Shown here: piece by piece, positions 35,051-43,975 of the stretch | Position numbering within the stretch: position 1 is the first letter of the stretch | Layout: every line of letters begins with the position of its first letter | Source: Ktedonobacteria bacterium brp13 | GTDB taxonomy: Bacteria; Chloroflexota; Ktedonobacteria; Ktedonobacterales; Ktedonobacteraceae | Assembly (NCBI GenBank): GCA_015099395.1 | Contig: AP024096.1 | Location: forward strand, 5,931,485 to 5,995,484 | Length of the DNA: 64,000 nt | Direction: 5' to 3' | Notes under the pieces: generated by a model | What the model saw: the letters and a program-made list of their open reading frames with translations, nothing else | Database searches by the model: none | What the model was told of the DNA's origin: nothing | Translations under genes and position numbers: made by a program

Positions 35051-36502
35051 ATGCTTCGTAAAATGTTCCGCCAAAGTGAAAAAGCAAGTGAACAAAATCC
35101 ACGTAATGCTTCAAATGACGGCAGAGCTAAAGAAAATCCAACAGAGACAAGACTAAGCAAAAGCGGAAATAAAGAAGTTCCACCACGTGATGATATTCTA
35201 CGCGCAAATAGTCTGGATCATAGGGCGTCGCAAATACCGAGACAAATGATGGAACGTGAAAGACGGGAGGGAGACGCAAATCAACGCAGGGAAGGAGCAT
35301 ATGAGAATTTACTGAAAAATTTAAACAGTTTGCGTGTGGAGAATCTTAATGATATGTCTTACTATACTCGTCAGGCGCAAAATGTAGAAGTTGAAACAAG
35401 AAAACTGTCTATGGACCAGCAACAGCAAGTTCATCGAAAATTTATGGAGCTCTTCTCAAAGAGAAGTACATATCGGGGAGAACCTGTGAGAGACGCGTAT
35501 GCTAAGCAGTTCTATCCTGCAGAATTAAGAAAAATCGAAGATTGGGTAAAAAACCAGAAACCTGAACAGGGAGAAAAGGAACAACGCTATCAAGCATTTC
35601 TGGGCAGTATTCCTGAGGCTGATAAAGCATGGCGAGAGGACTATAGTTTCAAATATAATTACGACAAATATGAAAGCTTAGTATCGGATACATTAGCAAA
35701 GACAAGCCAAGAATCTTTTTCTTTTATAGAACAATATGATGCCAATCGAGCATTACTGAAAGAAATTCCTGAAAATATCCATCCAGCGGTGACTCGAAGG
35801 ATCTTTAATCATGAATTTGACCGTATAGCAACGGCGACACAAGAATTAATAGAGACAAGCCAAACATGGGATCAGGCCCAACGAATGGAAGAATATCCGA
35901 AATATCTGAACCGCCTTCCTGAAGAATATCGTCCAACGGAGGCTAAAGAGATCTATGGAACAGAAACAACTCGCAAATTAGCTAGCACAAAAGATCTGTA
36001 TTTTGATAATCAGGTGACTGCTCTTAAAGAATTTAATAACCGTATTCCTGAAGAATATAGAGCGCCTCATGCTGAGACTATACTCAAAAAAGTAGAAGCT
36101 ATACTCAAAGAACAAGACGCAGCTAGGTTACGAAACCGTGCAAATGAGCTTTTAGGTGAAAAGCAGGCTTCTCACCGTGAGGGGGAGGGTCCTCAAGAGT
36201 ATAAGGGTCCTCTAATAAGTAAAGAGAATCTGGCTCATCGAAGAGCGGAGGAGGCTAAGAAGACTCCTCTAATAGAGAAGTACAATGCTGAGCAGCGTGA
36301 TTCGACACGTAAGGGTGCGGGCTCTCTGCCGGATTTCAAACAAATAGGTCTTATTTCACGTCGAGACGCTGAGTGGAGGCGTCGAAAAGCGGAGGAGGCT
36401 CGTCGAAAAGCGGAGGAGACTAGTCAAGTGCGTGATGACATTGTTCGTAATTACATTGTTGGGAAGGAATATCCGGATTGGGCAGCAGCTTTAAATAAAT
36501 AA
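35051..36502 (+). CDS. Charged repeat-containing protein of unknown function
   Basis: 483 aa, AT-richer than its neighbours, highly charged, with no signal peptide or membrane helix. The N-terminal ~90 residues are disordered (Asn, Arg, Glu, Ser). The middle holds at least four spaced copies of a degenerate unit: FLGSIPEADKAW, LLKEIPENIHPAVTRRIF, YLNRLPEEYRPTEAKEIY and FNNRIPEEYRAPHAETIL, each ~50-60 residues apart and separated by helix. The C terminus is Arg/Glu/Lys-rich with two RRAEEAKK/RRKAEEARRKAEE stretches. GGAGAATAAG precedes the ATG. It lies alone between ISAzo13 and ISL3 elements and a strong terminator. No family was recognised; horizontal acquisition is likely. Confidence 0.7.
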   Translation: MLRKMFRQSEKASEQNPRNASNDGRAKENPTETRLSKSGNKEVPPRDDILRANSLDHRASQIPRQMMERERREGDANQRREGAYENLLKNLNSLRVENLNDMSYYTRQAQNVEVETRKLSMDQQQQVHRKFMELFSKRSTYRGEPVRDAYAKQFYPAELRKIEDWVKNQKPEQGEKEQRYQAFLGSIPEADKAWREDYSFKYNYDKYESLVSDTLAKTSQESFSFIEQYDANRALLKEIPENIHPAVTRRIFNHEFDRIATATQELIETSQTWDQAQRMEEYPKYLNRLPEEYRPTEAKEIYGTETTRKLASTKDLYFDNQVTALKEFNNRIPEEYRAPHAETILKKVEAILKEQDAARLRNRANELLGEKQASHREGEGPQEYKGPLISKENLAHRRAEEAKKTPLIEKYNAEQRDSTRKGAGSLPDFKQIGLISRRDAEWRRRKAEEARRKAEETSQVRDDIVRNYIVGKEYPDWAAALNK

Positions 36503-36676
36503 GATCTCGTCTGTTTGTGACCGTAGAAAAGGGAAATACAGCCTAGACAGAATTGGGCAACAGAGTCATGCATGGACAGGGCTTGCTGGCTCGTTGAGTG
36601 TAAGAATCAGGGATTTATCCGTGGGGAGTCGTCACGGACACTGGTGCCCGCTTAAGCATCATGGCACAAGAGACAA

Positions 36677-36717
36677 AAAAGAGGAGTAAAGACATATTCT
36701 GCCTTTACTCCTCTTTT
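36677..36717. terminator. Intrinsic terminator hairpin
   Basis: A-run, then stem AAGAGGAGTAAAG (36679-36691) and CTTTACTCCTCTT (36703-36715) with an 11-nt loop, then TT. With A/T-runs on both sides it can act in both directions. It lies 175 bases after the 483-aa gene. Confidence 0.8.
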
Positions 36718-36746
36718 AACAGATCTATCTAGTCGGTGGCAGCGTG

Positions 36747-36872
36747 TTAATAGCTGATATGATTATGTTCAATAAGCCAGCGTATAAAGTCGAGACGGCG
36801 ACTCTCTTGTAGCATTTCCCTTGTCGTTTCTCCTGCCATTTTCCCCAGTAACACGAGGGTTAAAATAATAGG
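36747..36872 (-). pseudogene. Short transposase-like coding fragment
   Basis: A minus-strand frame ends at TAA (36747-36749) and reads ILTLVLLGKMAGETTREMLQ, then ESRRLDFIRWLIEHNHISY. The LxLxLLxKMAGETT stretch resembles the N-terminal part of ISAs1-type transposases. The upstream part is lost and the frame meets the ISL3 insertion just to its right. It is too short to be functional. Confidence 0.45.
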
Positions 36873-36896
36873 CTGTTGATATTTGTCGAATAAAAC

Positions 36897-37691
36897 GGCT
36901 CATGTCCACTTTTGGGGATAGATGAGATTAGCGGTGAGAAACTTGACATGCCATGAGAATTCCCCTTAATGAAGAGACCTCTTACGTATTGAGAAATGCA
37001 GTTAAGGAAGGGTATGATGAAAGAAGCAACACTTCTTGCCCTCTCAGAAGGCATGGAACTTGACCAGATCCAAATCACGGAGACGGGACTCGTGGTCTCG
37101 GTGATCTCAACCCATCCTCAGTCCTGTTGTCCGCTCTGTTTGCAGCCTTCGTCTCACATCCATAGCCGCTACCATCGAATCTTGAAAGATGCTCCTTGCG
37201 TCGGACGCCAGCTTCAGCTTTCTCTCACCGTTCGCAAATTCTTTTGCCGCAACCCGTACTGTTCGCAGAAAGTGTTTACAGAGCGCCTCAAGACGCTAGC
37301 CGAGCCATGGGCACGGATGACGACCAGGCTCAAAGAGCAAATCACGTCTATTGGTCTGGCGACTTGTGGCAAGGGGGGAGTTCGATTAGGTAATCGCTTA
37401 GGGATAGAGACCTCTCGCAACACGACCTTGCGCCGTATGATGGAGGTGCCCGATGATGCGAGAGGGTCAGTCGTATATCTGGGAATAGATGACTTTTCCT
37501 TCCGGGGTGGCTATCGGTTCGGAACGATCCTTGTCGATCTGGAGAGCCACCGTCCTATGAGAGGCTTGGTTCCTGCTGTTCAATCGTAAGGTGGTGGATG
37601 AACGTCTGGACCTTTTTTACGTAGGATCTTCTTCAAGAGCAAACTGGTAAACTCTCATAAGCTCATCTATCCCCAAAAGTGGACATGAGCC
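36897..37691 (+). mobile_element. Internally deleted ISL3-family element, 795 bp
   Basis: A perfect 30-bp terminal inverted repeat starts GGCTCATGTCCACTTTTGGG at 36897 and ends at 37691 with its complement. Between them is only the first ~200 codons of the transposase, whereas complete ISL3 elements are about 1.3-1.6 kb. No 8-bp target duplication is evident. The intact ends mean it might still be moved by a transposase supplied elsewhere. Confidence 0.85.
37014..37589 (+). pseudogene. ISL3-family transposase, C-terminally truncated
   Basis: 191 codons from the ATG at 37014. A zinc-finger-like N terminus (CCPLCLQPSSHIHSRYHRIL) and KFFCRNPYCSQKVFTERL are typical of ISL3 transposases, then the frame reaches the first catalytic Asp in YLGIDDFSFRGGYRFGTILV and stops at 37589. 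The remaining DDE core (~200 residues) is absent, in line with the short element length. Confidence 0.88.
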
Positions 37692-37754
37692 AAGTTATCT
37701 GTCAAAAATACACTTAAGGGCAGATTCTGCGGTTCATCCGCAGAATCTTGGGAT

Positions 37755-38387
37755 TCACATCTTGACGGCGACTTCCCCTTTCCTGGTGTTTGCCGCGAAA
37801 ATTTGGCCCACTAATGTGGCGAAGGGCATGTCAAGCGTAGCATAGAGTTCATTTGCCCGAGGACTCGCATTGTCTTTCAGGATCTCAACCATCGTAGTGG
37901 CGTAGTCCGTGACGATAACGCCGGCCTGCGTCATACGCAGCAGACCCGTTTCGCGTTTTGTTACACTAAAGGTTCCCGAAGCGTCGACAGCTGCGTACGC
38001 GTCGTAGCCAAGACCGACCGCTCTGATTGCCGTCAAGCCCAGGCAGACTTCCGTAGAAATACCGGCAATAATCAGTTTTTGGCGCCCCAAGGCTTCAACG
38101 ACCTGCGTAAAACGCGGCTCATCCCAGGGATTGACCGTTGTACGAGCAAGAACTTGCAGGTCAGGTCGAGCGGCGAGCAGCTCGGGAATAATTGGTCCCC
38201 ACATGCCATCAGGAGCGGTGGCAGTGACGATCGTTGGCACTCCCAGCACTTGAGCGGCCTTAGCCAGTGCGACCACATTGTGTTTGAGTGTGAGCACATC
38301 AGTATCGACAACCCCAGTGAAGAGACCAATCTGATGATCGACGAGGATGACCGCAGCATTCTCAGAGGTCAACTGCTCATAAAACAT
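37755..38387 (-). CDS. Isochorismatase-family cysteine hydrolase (YcaC-like)
   Basis: 210 aa. The isochorismatase fold is clear from AVILVDHQIGLF (catalytic Asp), the central GVPTIVTATAPDG and the nucleophile Cys in IAGISTEVCLGLTA. It resembles YcaC-type hydrolases of unknown substrate. The start at 38387 (MFYEQLTSE) has AGGAGATC upstream; earlier in-frame ATGs give an extra tail that does not resemble the family. It is divergent from an HxlR regulator with paired operator-like repeats between them, so its expression is probably controlled by that regulator in response to a reactive small molecule. Confidence 0.92.
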   Translation of the reverse strand: MFYEQLTSENAAVILVDHQIGLFTGVVDTDVLTLKHNVVALAKAAQVLGVPTIVTATAPDGMWGPIIPELLAARPDLQVLARTTVNPWDEPRFTQVVEALGRQKLIIAGISTEVCLGLTAIRAVGLGYDAYAAVDASGTFSVTKRETGLLRMTQAGVIVTDYATTMVEILKDNASPRANELYATLDMPFATLVGQIFAANTRKGEVAVKM

Positions 38388-38478
38388 TTTGCGATCTCCT
38401 GTGTTGATGTGAGAGGCGTTCATACCTAATGCGTTCCTTTCACTTTCCTCATCCTGAGATAATGTACTTTTCTTTATG

Positions 38479-38500
38479 CTACTTTTAGTAGCCTGGCTAT
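38479..38500. promoter_or_regulatory. HxlR operator-like repeats, left site
   Basis: Two overlapping palindromes: GCTACTTTTAGTAGC and TAGCCTGGCTA. The second recurs as TAGCCAGGCTA at 38608-38618. It sits about 90 bases upstream of the hydrolase start codon. The GCTAC-N5-GTAGC form is like sites bound by HxlR/MarR-type regulators. Confidence 0.5.
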
Positions 38501-38607
38501 ATAATATTGCCAAAAAAGGGAGAATGTCAAGGCATTGGGCGTGGGAAATGTTTCTCGGGCGAAGAGCTTTTCCAGAGCTTCTCGCTCTTCTGTTCGCTTT
38601 TATTGTG

Positions 38608-38620
38608 TAGCCAGGCTACT
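38608..38620. promoter_or_regulatory. HxlR operator-like repeat, right site
   Basis: TAGCCAGGCTACT, the inverted counterpart of the site near 38487-38500, about 65 bases before the HxlR start codon. The two sites lie ~120 bases apart, which would allow looping or separate control of the divergent genes. Confidence 0.5.
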
Positions 38621-38683
38621 CAAAGTGGCTTCATTCTGCTATACTTGTGTTTCAAGGAAGGTAGAATACACAGGAATACATCG

Positions 38684-39070
38684 ATGAAAACATCAGCAAA
38701 TAGGGATCAACCACCACAGTCCCTGGAAACTCTTTTGGAAACGTTGCCTCCAATCGATCAATTTACCGAATTCTGTCCGCGTTACCATCATGCCATGGAG
38801 ATCATCGGGAAACGCTGGATGGGAGCCATCTTACTCGTCCTTCTACATGGGACCCATCGTTACAACGAGATCCTGTTCGCAATTCCAGGCATCTCTGATC
38901 GACTTTTAACAGAGCGCTTGCGCGAATTGGAAGCAGAAGGGCTTGTGATACGTCGTATCGCGTCTACATCGCCCGTCCGAGTCGAGTATGAACTAACCGA
39001 TCGTGGCCAGGAGTTGGAATTGGCTGTCCGGGTCATTTCCGCTTGGGCAGAGAAGTGGCTTCCAGAGTAA
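38684..39070 (+). CDS. HxlR-family transcription regulator
   Basis: 128 aa winged-helix regulator: CPRYHHAMEIIGKRWMGAIL, RYNEILFAIPGISDRLLTER and LRELEAEGLVIRR are family hallmarks. The single Cys in EFCPRYH is at the position used for redox or electrophile sensing in HypR/YodB-type members. The start at 38684 is preceded by a CAGGA site; the frame could extend 59 codons upstream but that stretch covers the operators. It probably controls the divergent hydrolase and itself. Confidence 0.92.
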   Translation: MKTSANRDQPPQSLETLLETLPPIDQFTEFCPRYHHAMEIIGKRWMGAILLVLLHGTHRYNEILFAIPGISDRLLTERLRELEAEGLVIRRIASTSPVRVEYELTDRGQELELAVRVISAWAEKWLPE

Positions 39071-39128
39071 CCTCCCTCTAGATGAAAAGTTATGCCTATT
39101 TCAGTGGTAGGCAGTTCTACGTAATGTA

Positions 39129-42100
39129 TCAGGTGAGTCTATGTTCTATGGCATAGCGCGTTGCTGCACTACGTGTTGCGACGCCGATTTTGCTATAGAT
39201 TGAGCGGAGGTGTGCCTGGACGGTACGTGGACTGATGCACAGTTCATCTGCAATCTTGACACTGGTGAGGCCGCGCGCGAGATAGCGCAGGACCTCCAAT
39301 TCACGTCCGGTTAACTCATCGGTGAAGAGAGGCTCTGACGGTGGTGTCGTCATAGTTGCTTGCGTTACTGCTGGTGGTATAGCTGTAGTAGCGCTCTCGT
39401 GACTTTGCTTCTCCAGGCTCAGAACCTGTGCGGGAGTCATCTGTTGTCCCTCTAGCCAGAGCATCTGGAATTGCCGCTCATCGATACTGGCCTTGGCCTT
39501 GCTCATAGTCTGCTCGTAAATATCGTATTCAATAGGGGGGACGGGGGCCAGAATCGTCTTACGGATCGTCTCTGCCGCCGCCCATGCATAGATGGCCTGC
39601 GGGATGTTGTCTTGCATTGCCATGACGATAGCTAAGCGTTCGAGACACGAGGCGACATACCAATGATTGCGTGTGTGTAGTGCCATTGATAGAGCCTGTT
39701 CGATGAAGGGGCGTGCCTGTTCGGCCTGTCCCTGGCGAAGTGCGAGCATACCCTGGTCTGCCACACAATAGCAGGTTGTCTGGTAGTCGCTCAAGGCGCG
39801 ACATTCTGCCAGCACCTCCTCTGCCCTCATATATTCTTTCTTACTAATATAGAGGACCGCCAGCACATTGAGTGCATCAGCAATCTGGCGGCGGTCTCCA
39901 ATCTCGCGGGCAATCTTGATGCCTTCATCACAGAGTTCCTGTGCATGAGCGTTATTGCCCTGGTTCATTGCAACGAGCCCGAGTTGAATAATACGTGAAG
40001 AGATCAGCCAGCGGTCGCCGATCTCGCGCAAGATATGTAAGCTCTGCTCGATATAATTGTAGGCGACCGAGAAGTTCCCTTTATGTGCTTCGACCTGTCC
40101 CAACATATAGTAGGAGGCTGAGGTCATCATACGATTGGCATGCTTCTGCGAAATTGTCAGGCTCTCGCTCAATAATGTATAAGCCTGAAAAAATTTTCCC
40201 TCGCCAAATTCGATGGTACCCAGCGCGAAAAGCTTGGAGGCCATCTCCTCCTCGTTCCCAAGCTGGCGAAAGATCGCCAGACTCTCTTCCAGCAGTGCGC
40301 GAGCCGCGAACTGTTCTTTTTCTTTCTTCTGGTGGAGCGCGATCTCTCCCAATGAGCCCAGGTATTGCGCTACTTGATTACGGTTGCCGATCTCGTCCTG
40401 TGGCGTGCTCGTAAGATAATCTTCAAGCAGCGTATGCGGGATAGCCTCATCACCCAGATAGAGGGTGACCATCCCCAACGGGATCAGGGCAAACGCGATA
40501 CCCAGACGATCCTTGATCTCGCGATGAATATTCAGGCTCTCCGTTAAGAGCGCATGCGCTCTGGTATAGTTGCCCAGATTCGCCATGATCTGACCGAGAT
40601 CGCTCAAGCGGTATGCGATGCTGCGGATATCCTGCAAGCGACGTGAGATTGCCAGGCTCTCTTCACAGAGCTGTTTGGCCTGTTCAAAATGAGCTACAGA
40701 GAACGCGTCATCCGCCATTGAGGCCAGAGCAGCCGCTTCGCTATACGCATCTCCATGTTGACGTGCAATTGCCAGGCCTTCTTCGTAGTAGGCGTGTGCC
40801 TGCGATGGATCCTGACGAATATAGACAGTACCCAGCTTATTGAGTGTGCTGGCGATACCACTAAAGTCTGCGCTGGCACGATACAGGCGCAGACTCTCTT
40901 CCCAACGTTCCATACTGCGCTGGTACAGACCCCGGCTATCGGCCATGACTCCGGCTGCGTAGTAGGCGGACGCCAGCAATGGTGAGCCGATCTGTCTTTC
41001 TTGCTCATCTGTGCTTATCTGTCGTAGTGTGGTCAATGTGCGCTCTAGCCAGTGATCGCCCTCTTCCTGATGATCACGGATCAACCAGAAACGCCAGAGG
41101 GCGCTCTCCATCTGTAGGACCTCGGACCAGCGCTCGTTCTCAAGCAGCCACTGGAGGGCCGCGCGCATGTTATCATGCTCCTGCTCCAGGCGATCCAGCC
41201 ATGTGCCCAGCTCTGCCCGGAAAAATTCTGGCTGTGCTTGCAGGGCTAGCGCCAGATAATAGGACGCATGGGCAGCATAGACGGTCTCAGCGTCTGTGGC
41301 CTGGAGCAGGCAATCTTGCCCATACTCATGGATTGTCTCCAACATCTGGAGACGCTCTTCACCATTTTTACTGCTGACGACGCGCAAGAGATTTTTATCG
41401 ACCAGCGAACCGATCAACGTTAATATATCATCATCTACCTGTTGTGTTGCCTGGCTTACCACCTCGGCTGCCGCGAGCGTACAGCCGCCGATAAAGACGG
41501 AGAGGTTGCGGAAGAGCCGTTGCTCCTGCGGTGTGAGCAGATCGTAGCTCCAGTCCAATGTCTCGCGTAACGTCTGCTGGCGCTTGGGGAGATCGCGGGC
41601 ACCCGTTACCAGGATCTGCAGGCGATGATTCATCCGCTGTAACAAAAGTTGTGGCGAGAGCAATTTTGTCCGGACCGCCGCAAGCTCAAGTGCCAGTGGG
41701 AGACCATCGAGTCGGATGCAGATTTCAGCAACCGTCCGTGCGTTAGAGGGGGTCAGCGCAAAGTTTGGATTAGAGGCGCGGGCGCTCTGTACAAAAAGCT
41801 CAACTGCCGCGTTATGCGCCAGTTCATCCGGTTGTAGCTCGCCATCCAGATTGGGAAGTGTTAAAGGTAGCAGCTCGAAGGCATATTCATTGCGCAGATG
41901 GAGCCTCTCGCGGCTCGTCACTAGCATCTTAATCTGTGGGCAACTCGTAAAGAGATCGATGAGCAGCAGTGCCGCATCGACCACCTGCTCAAAATTATCG
42001 AGCACCAGCAGCAGAGAACGCTCGCGCAAATAGATCTTCACACGCTCAAAGAGTGGTGTCTCCTCAATACCTACCAGGTCCAGAGCCTGAGCGATCGTTG

Positions 42101-42368
42101 GAATAACCATCTCAGGATTAAAGACCGCAGCCAGCGAGACATAGCGTACCCCATGCGTAAATTCGTGACTCACCTTCTCTGCAACCTGTAATGCCAGACG
42201 TGTTTTTCCGACGCCACCCGGTCCCGTCAATGTCAGCAAGCGTACATCTGAACGGTGTAGCAGCGTTGTAGCATCATTGATCTCACGCTCGCGGCCGATG
42301 GGAGGGGATAGATGTGAGAGTGGCCCAAAGGTATCTTTCATAATGGCTTGATATTTCTCAGTTGACAT
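39129..42368 (-). CDS. Large ATPase-TPR-LuxR (LAL/AfsR-like) transcription regulator
   Basis: 1079 aa. An N-terminal NB-ARC-type ATPase with P-loop LTGPGGVGKTRLALQVAE (~45-62) and Walker B SLLLVLDNFEQV is followed by a ~550-residue array of tetratricopeptide repeats (for example SALWRF onward, with repeated LxxLGxIxxxxGxxxxA patterns). The C terminus is a LuxR helix-turn-helix: LTGRELEVLRYLARGLTSVK, IADELCISPRTVQAHLRSIY. Such proteins are ligand-gated activators. The ribosome site is weak. It is convergent with the HxlR gene and divergent from the LacI gene, but no specific target can be read from context. Confidence 0.92.
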   Translation of the reverse strand: MSTEKYQAIMKDTFGPLSHLSPPIGREREINDATTLLHRSDVRLLTLTGPGGVGKTRLALQVAEKVSHEFTHGVRYVSLAAVFNPEMVIPTIAQALDLVGIEETPLFERVKIYLRERSLLLVLDNFEQVVDAALLLIDLFTSCPQIKMLVTSRERLHLRNEYAFELLPLTLPNLDGELQPDELAHNAAVELFVQSARASNPNFALTPSNARTVAEICIRLDGLPLALELAAVRTKLLSPQLLLQRMNHRLQILVTGARDLPKRQQTLRETLDWSYDLLTPQEQRLFRNLSVFIGGCTLAAAEVVSQATQQVDDDILTLIGSLVDKNLLRVVSSKNGEERLQMLETIHEYGQDCLLQATDAETVYAAHASYYLALALQAQPEFFRAELGTWLDRLEQEHDNMRAALQWLLENERWSEVLQMESALWRFWLIRDHQEEGDHWLERTLTTLRQISTDEQERQIGSPLLASAYYAAGVMADSRGLYQRSMERWEESLRLYRASADFSGIASTLNKLGTVYIRQDPSQAHAYYEEGLAIARQHGDAYSEAAALASMADDAFSVAHFEQAKQLCEESLAISRRLQDIRSIAYRLSDLGQIMANLGNYTRAHALLTESLNIHREIKDRLGIAFALIPLGMVTLYLGDEAIPHTLLEDYLTSTPQDEIGNRNQVAQYLGSLGEIALHQKKEKEQFAARALLEESLAIFRQLGNEEEMASKLFALGTIEFGEGKFFQAYTLLSESLTISQKHANRMMTSASYYMLGQVEAHKGNFSVAYNYIEQSLHILREIGDRWLISSRIIQLGLVAMNQGNNAHAQELCDEGIKIAREIGDRRQIADALNVLAVLYISKKEYMRAEEVLAECRALSDYQTTCYCVADQGMLALRQGQAEQARPFIEQALSMALHTRNHWYVASCLERLAIVMAMQDNIPQAIYAWAAAETIRKTILAPVPPIEYDIYEQTMSKAKASIDERQFQMLWLEGQQMTPAQVLSLEKQSHESATTAIPPAVTQATMTTPPSEPLFTDELTGRELEVLRYLARGLTSVKIADELCISPRTVQAHLRSIYSKIGVATRSAATRYAIEHRLT

Positions 42369-42699
42369 GTTCTTCGTCGATCAGCTTTCCTGCATCTGGA
42401 TAAGATACAGAGCGTTACCTAACATAACTCTATTATAGTGTGCGTATGCTCTACTGTCTAGCACCTGCTTGTAGCAATCGTGAAGCCATGTGAGCTCTCT
42501 TGCGACCTCTGAAGCCGCTACTCAATGTGATAGAGGTGTAGGTAACTAGAACGCCATCTGCTTCACATAAGTTGAGCTTAGCGGAGACTGTGGAAATAAA
42601 CCCTTAAATACTCCTTTCGACACCTCTCTTTTTGTCCTATGGAGGGTAAACTACTCTACATGAAGATCTCGAGGCTATCTCCGTAACCGTATACGGAAC

Positions 42700-42729
42700 C
42701 GTGTGCGGAAACGTTTACAGCGCTGTAAC
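42700..42729. promoter_or_regulatory. LacI-type operator candidates before the LacI gene
   Basis: GTGCGGAAACGTTTACA resembles LacI/CRE-type sites with a central CG. It overlaps a perfect 14-bp palindrome TTACAGCGCTGTAA (42715-42728). Both are 60-90 bases upstream of the LacI-family start codon, fitting autoregulation. The rest of the 42369-42791 gap shows no gene. Confidence 0.5.
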
Positions 42730-42791
42730 AAGACGTAAGTGTTTGCATGGGATAGTGACAACAACAACGAAGGGAATTAGTAAGAAGTCGT

Positions 42792-43895
42792 ATGGCAAGC
42801 AAATTAACGATCCGAGACATCGCTCGTCTCGCGGGTGTCAGTACAACGACGGTTTCACGAGTGCTCAATCAGAAACCAGATGTTGATCCATTGACCCGAG
42901 AACATATCTTGCAGATTATTGCCGAGCATAGTTTTGTTCCCAGTGTCAATGCATCTGGCCTCGCTGGCCGTAGCCGTTTGCTTGGTGTAATGGTTCCTTC
43001 GTTTACCTGGCCTTTCGTTGCTGAGATCTTAAGTGGTATCGCCGAGGGCATGAAGGATACCCCCTATGAACTTATTCTTTATAGTATGAGCGAAACGACT
43101 CGCGAGCACGATGAGAGTAAGGTCATCGATCGTATCCTGACGACGCAACTCACAGCAGGGGTGCTGGCGGTTTTTCCAGGACATCTATCGAAGCAGATTA
43201 TACGCTTGCGTACGAGTAATCTGCCGGTTGTAATGATCGATGATCAGGAGCAGATCCCATCGGTTCCCTGGATTGGAGCGGATAATATGCATGGTGCGTA
43301 TATGGCGGTGTTGCATCTATTGCAGCTCGGCCATCGCCGGATTGCGCATATTCAAGGACCAACCCAATATCTTTGTACGCAGGAACGCTATCGGGGATAT
43401 TGCAAGGCGCTGCAAGAGTTTGGCTTAAAGCCCACACCAGAGCTTGTACTGACCGGAGACTTTCTGGAAGGGACTGGTTATCAGGCAGGGGATCAACTCC
43501 TCTCTCTGCCAGAGGACCAACGCCCAACGGCGATCTTCGCCGCGAGCGATCTGATGGCGTATGGCGTATTCAAAGCAGCCGCTGAGCATGGCTTGCAGGT
43601 TCCGCAAGACCTGGCCTTGATCGGATTTGATGACATCAAGTCATCAGCACTGGTCCGTCCAGCCTTAACCACTGTACGTCAACCGTTCTTTGAGATGGGA
43701 CGACTGGGCACCAGCCTGTTGATCTCAACGCTTCATGCAGCTCAAAGTACACCCGTACCATGGCGTGTAGTAGCAGAGAATCCCGACGATGATAGCAACC
43801 AGTGCATACAGTTAGAGACCAGTCTGATCGTTCGCGATTCTTGTGGCGTATCCCTATCGTTCACGAACACGATATCAGGCTCAACCGCCTCTTAA
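42792..43895 (+). CDS. LacI-family transcription regulator of the beta-glucoside locus
   Basis: 367 aa. N-terminal LacI helix-turn-helix and hinge: LTIRDIARLAGVSTTTVSRV then LNQKPDVDPLTREHI. It is followed by the periplasmic-binding-protein-like sugar domain with LLGVMVPSFTWPFVAEILSG, PWIGADNMHGAYMAVLHLLQ and LALIGFDDIKSSALVRPALT, as usual. Effector is expected to be a sugar. It is followed in the same direction by a transporter and a beta-glucosidase, so it most likely represses those genes in the absence of a beta-linked oligosaccharide. Confidence 0.93.
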   Translation: MASKLTIRDIARLAGVSTTTVSRVLNQKPDVDPLTREHILQIIAEHSFVPSVNASGLAGRSRLLGVMVPSFTWPFVAEILSGIAEGMKDTPYELILYSMSETTREHDESKVIDRILTTQLTAGVLAVFPGHLSKQIIRLRTSNLPVVMIDDQEQIPSVPWIGADNMHGAYMAVLHLLQLGHRRIAHIQGPTQYLCTQERYRGYCKALQEFGLKPTPELVLTGDFLEGTGYQAGDQLLSLPEDQRPTAIFAASDLMAYGVFKAAAEHGLQVPQDLALIGFDDIKSSALVRPALTTVRQPFFEMGRLGTSLLISTLHAAQSTPVPWRVVAENPDDDSNQCIQLETSLIVRDSCGVSLSFTNTISGSTAS

Positions 43896-43935
43896 CTGGT
43901 AACACAGTAGCGTACTCAAAACCGTAACCTTTTTG

Positions 43936-43950
43936 AATCAATGATTGATT
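43936..43950. promoter_or_regulatory. Perfect inverted repeat upstream of the binding-protein gene
   Basis: AATCAAT-G-ATTGATT, 7-bp arms around one base, ending 25 bases before the start codon at 43976 and just ahead of its GGAGG site. Possible operator; could also be chance in AT-rich DNA. Confidence 0.3.
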
Positions 43951-43975
43951 TATTTTCCGTGTTTGGAGGTTATCA

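Noticed and set aside
36600..36640. Sequence resembling the 3' end of an IS605-type element or its guide RNA (GAATC, then GTGGGGAGTCGTCACGG)
   Set aside because: No tnpA or tnpB frame nearby and the expected stem does not fold well; too short to support.
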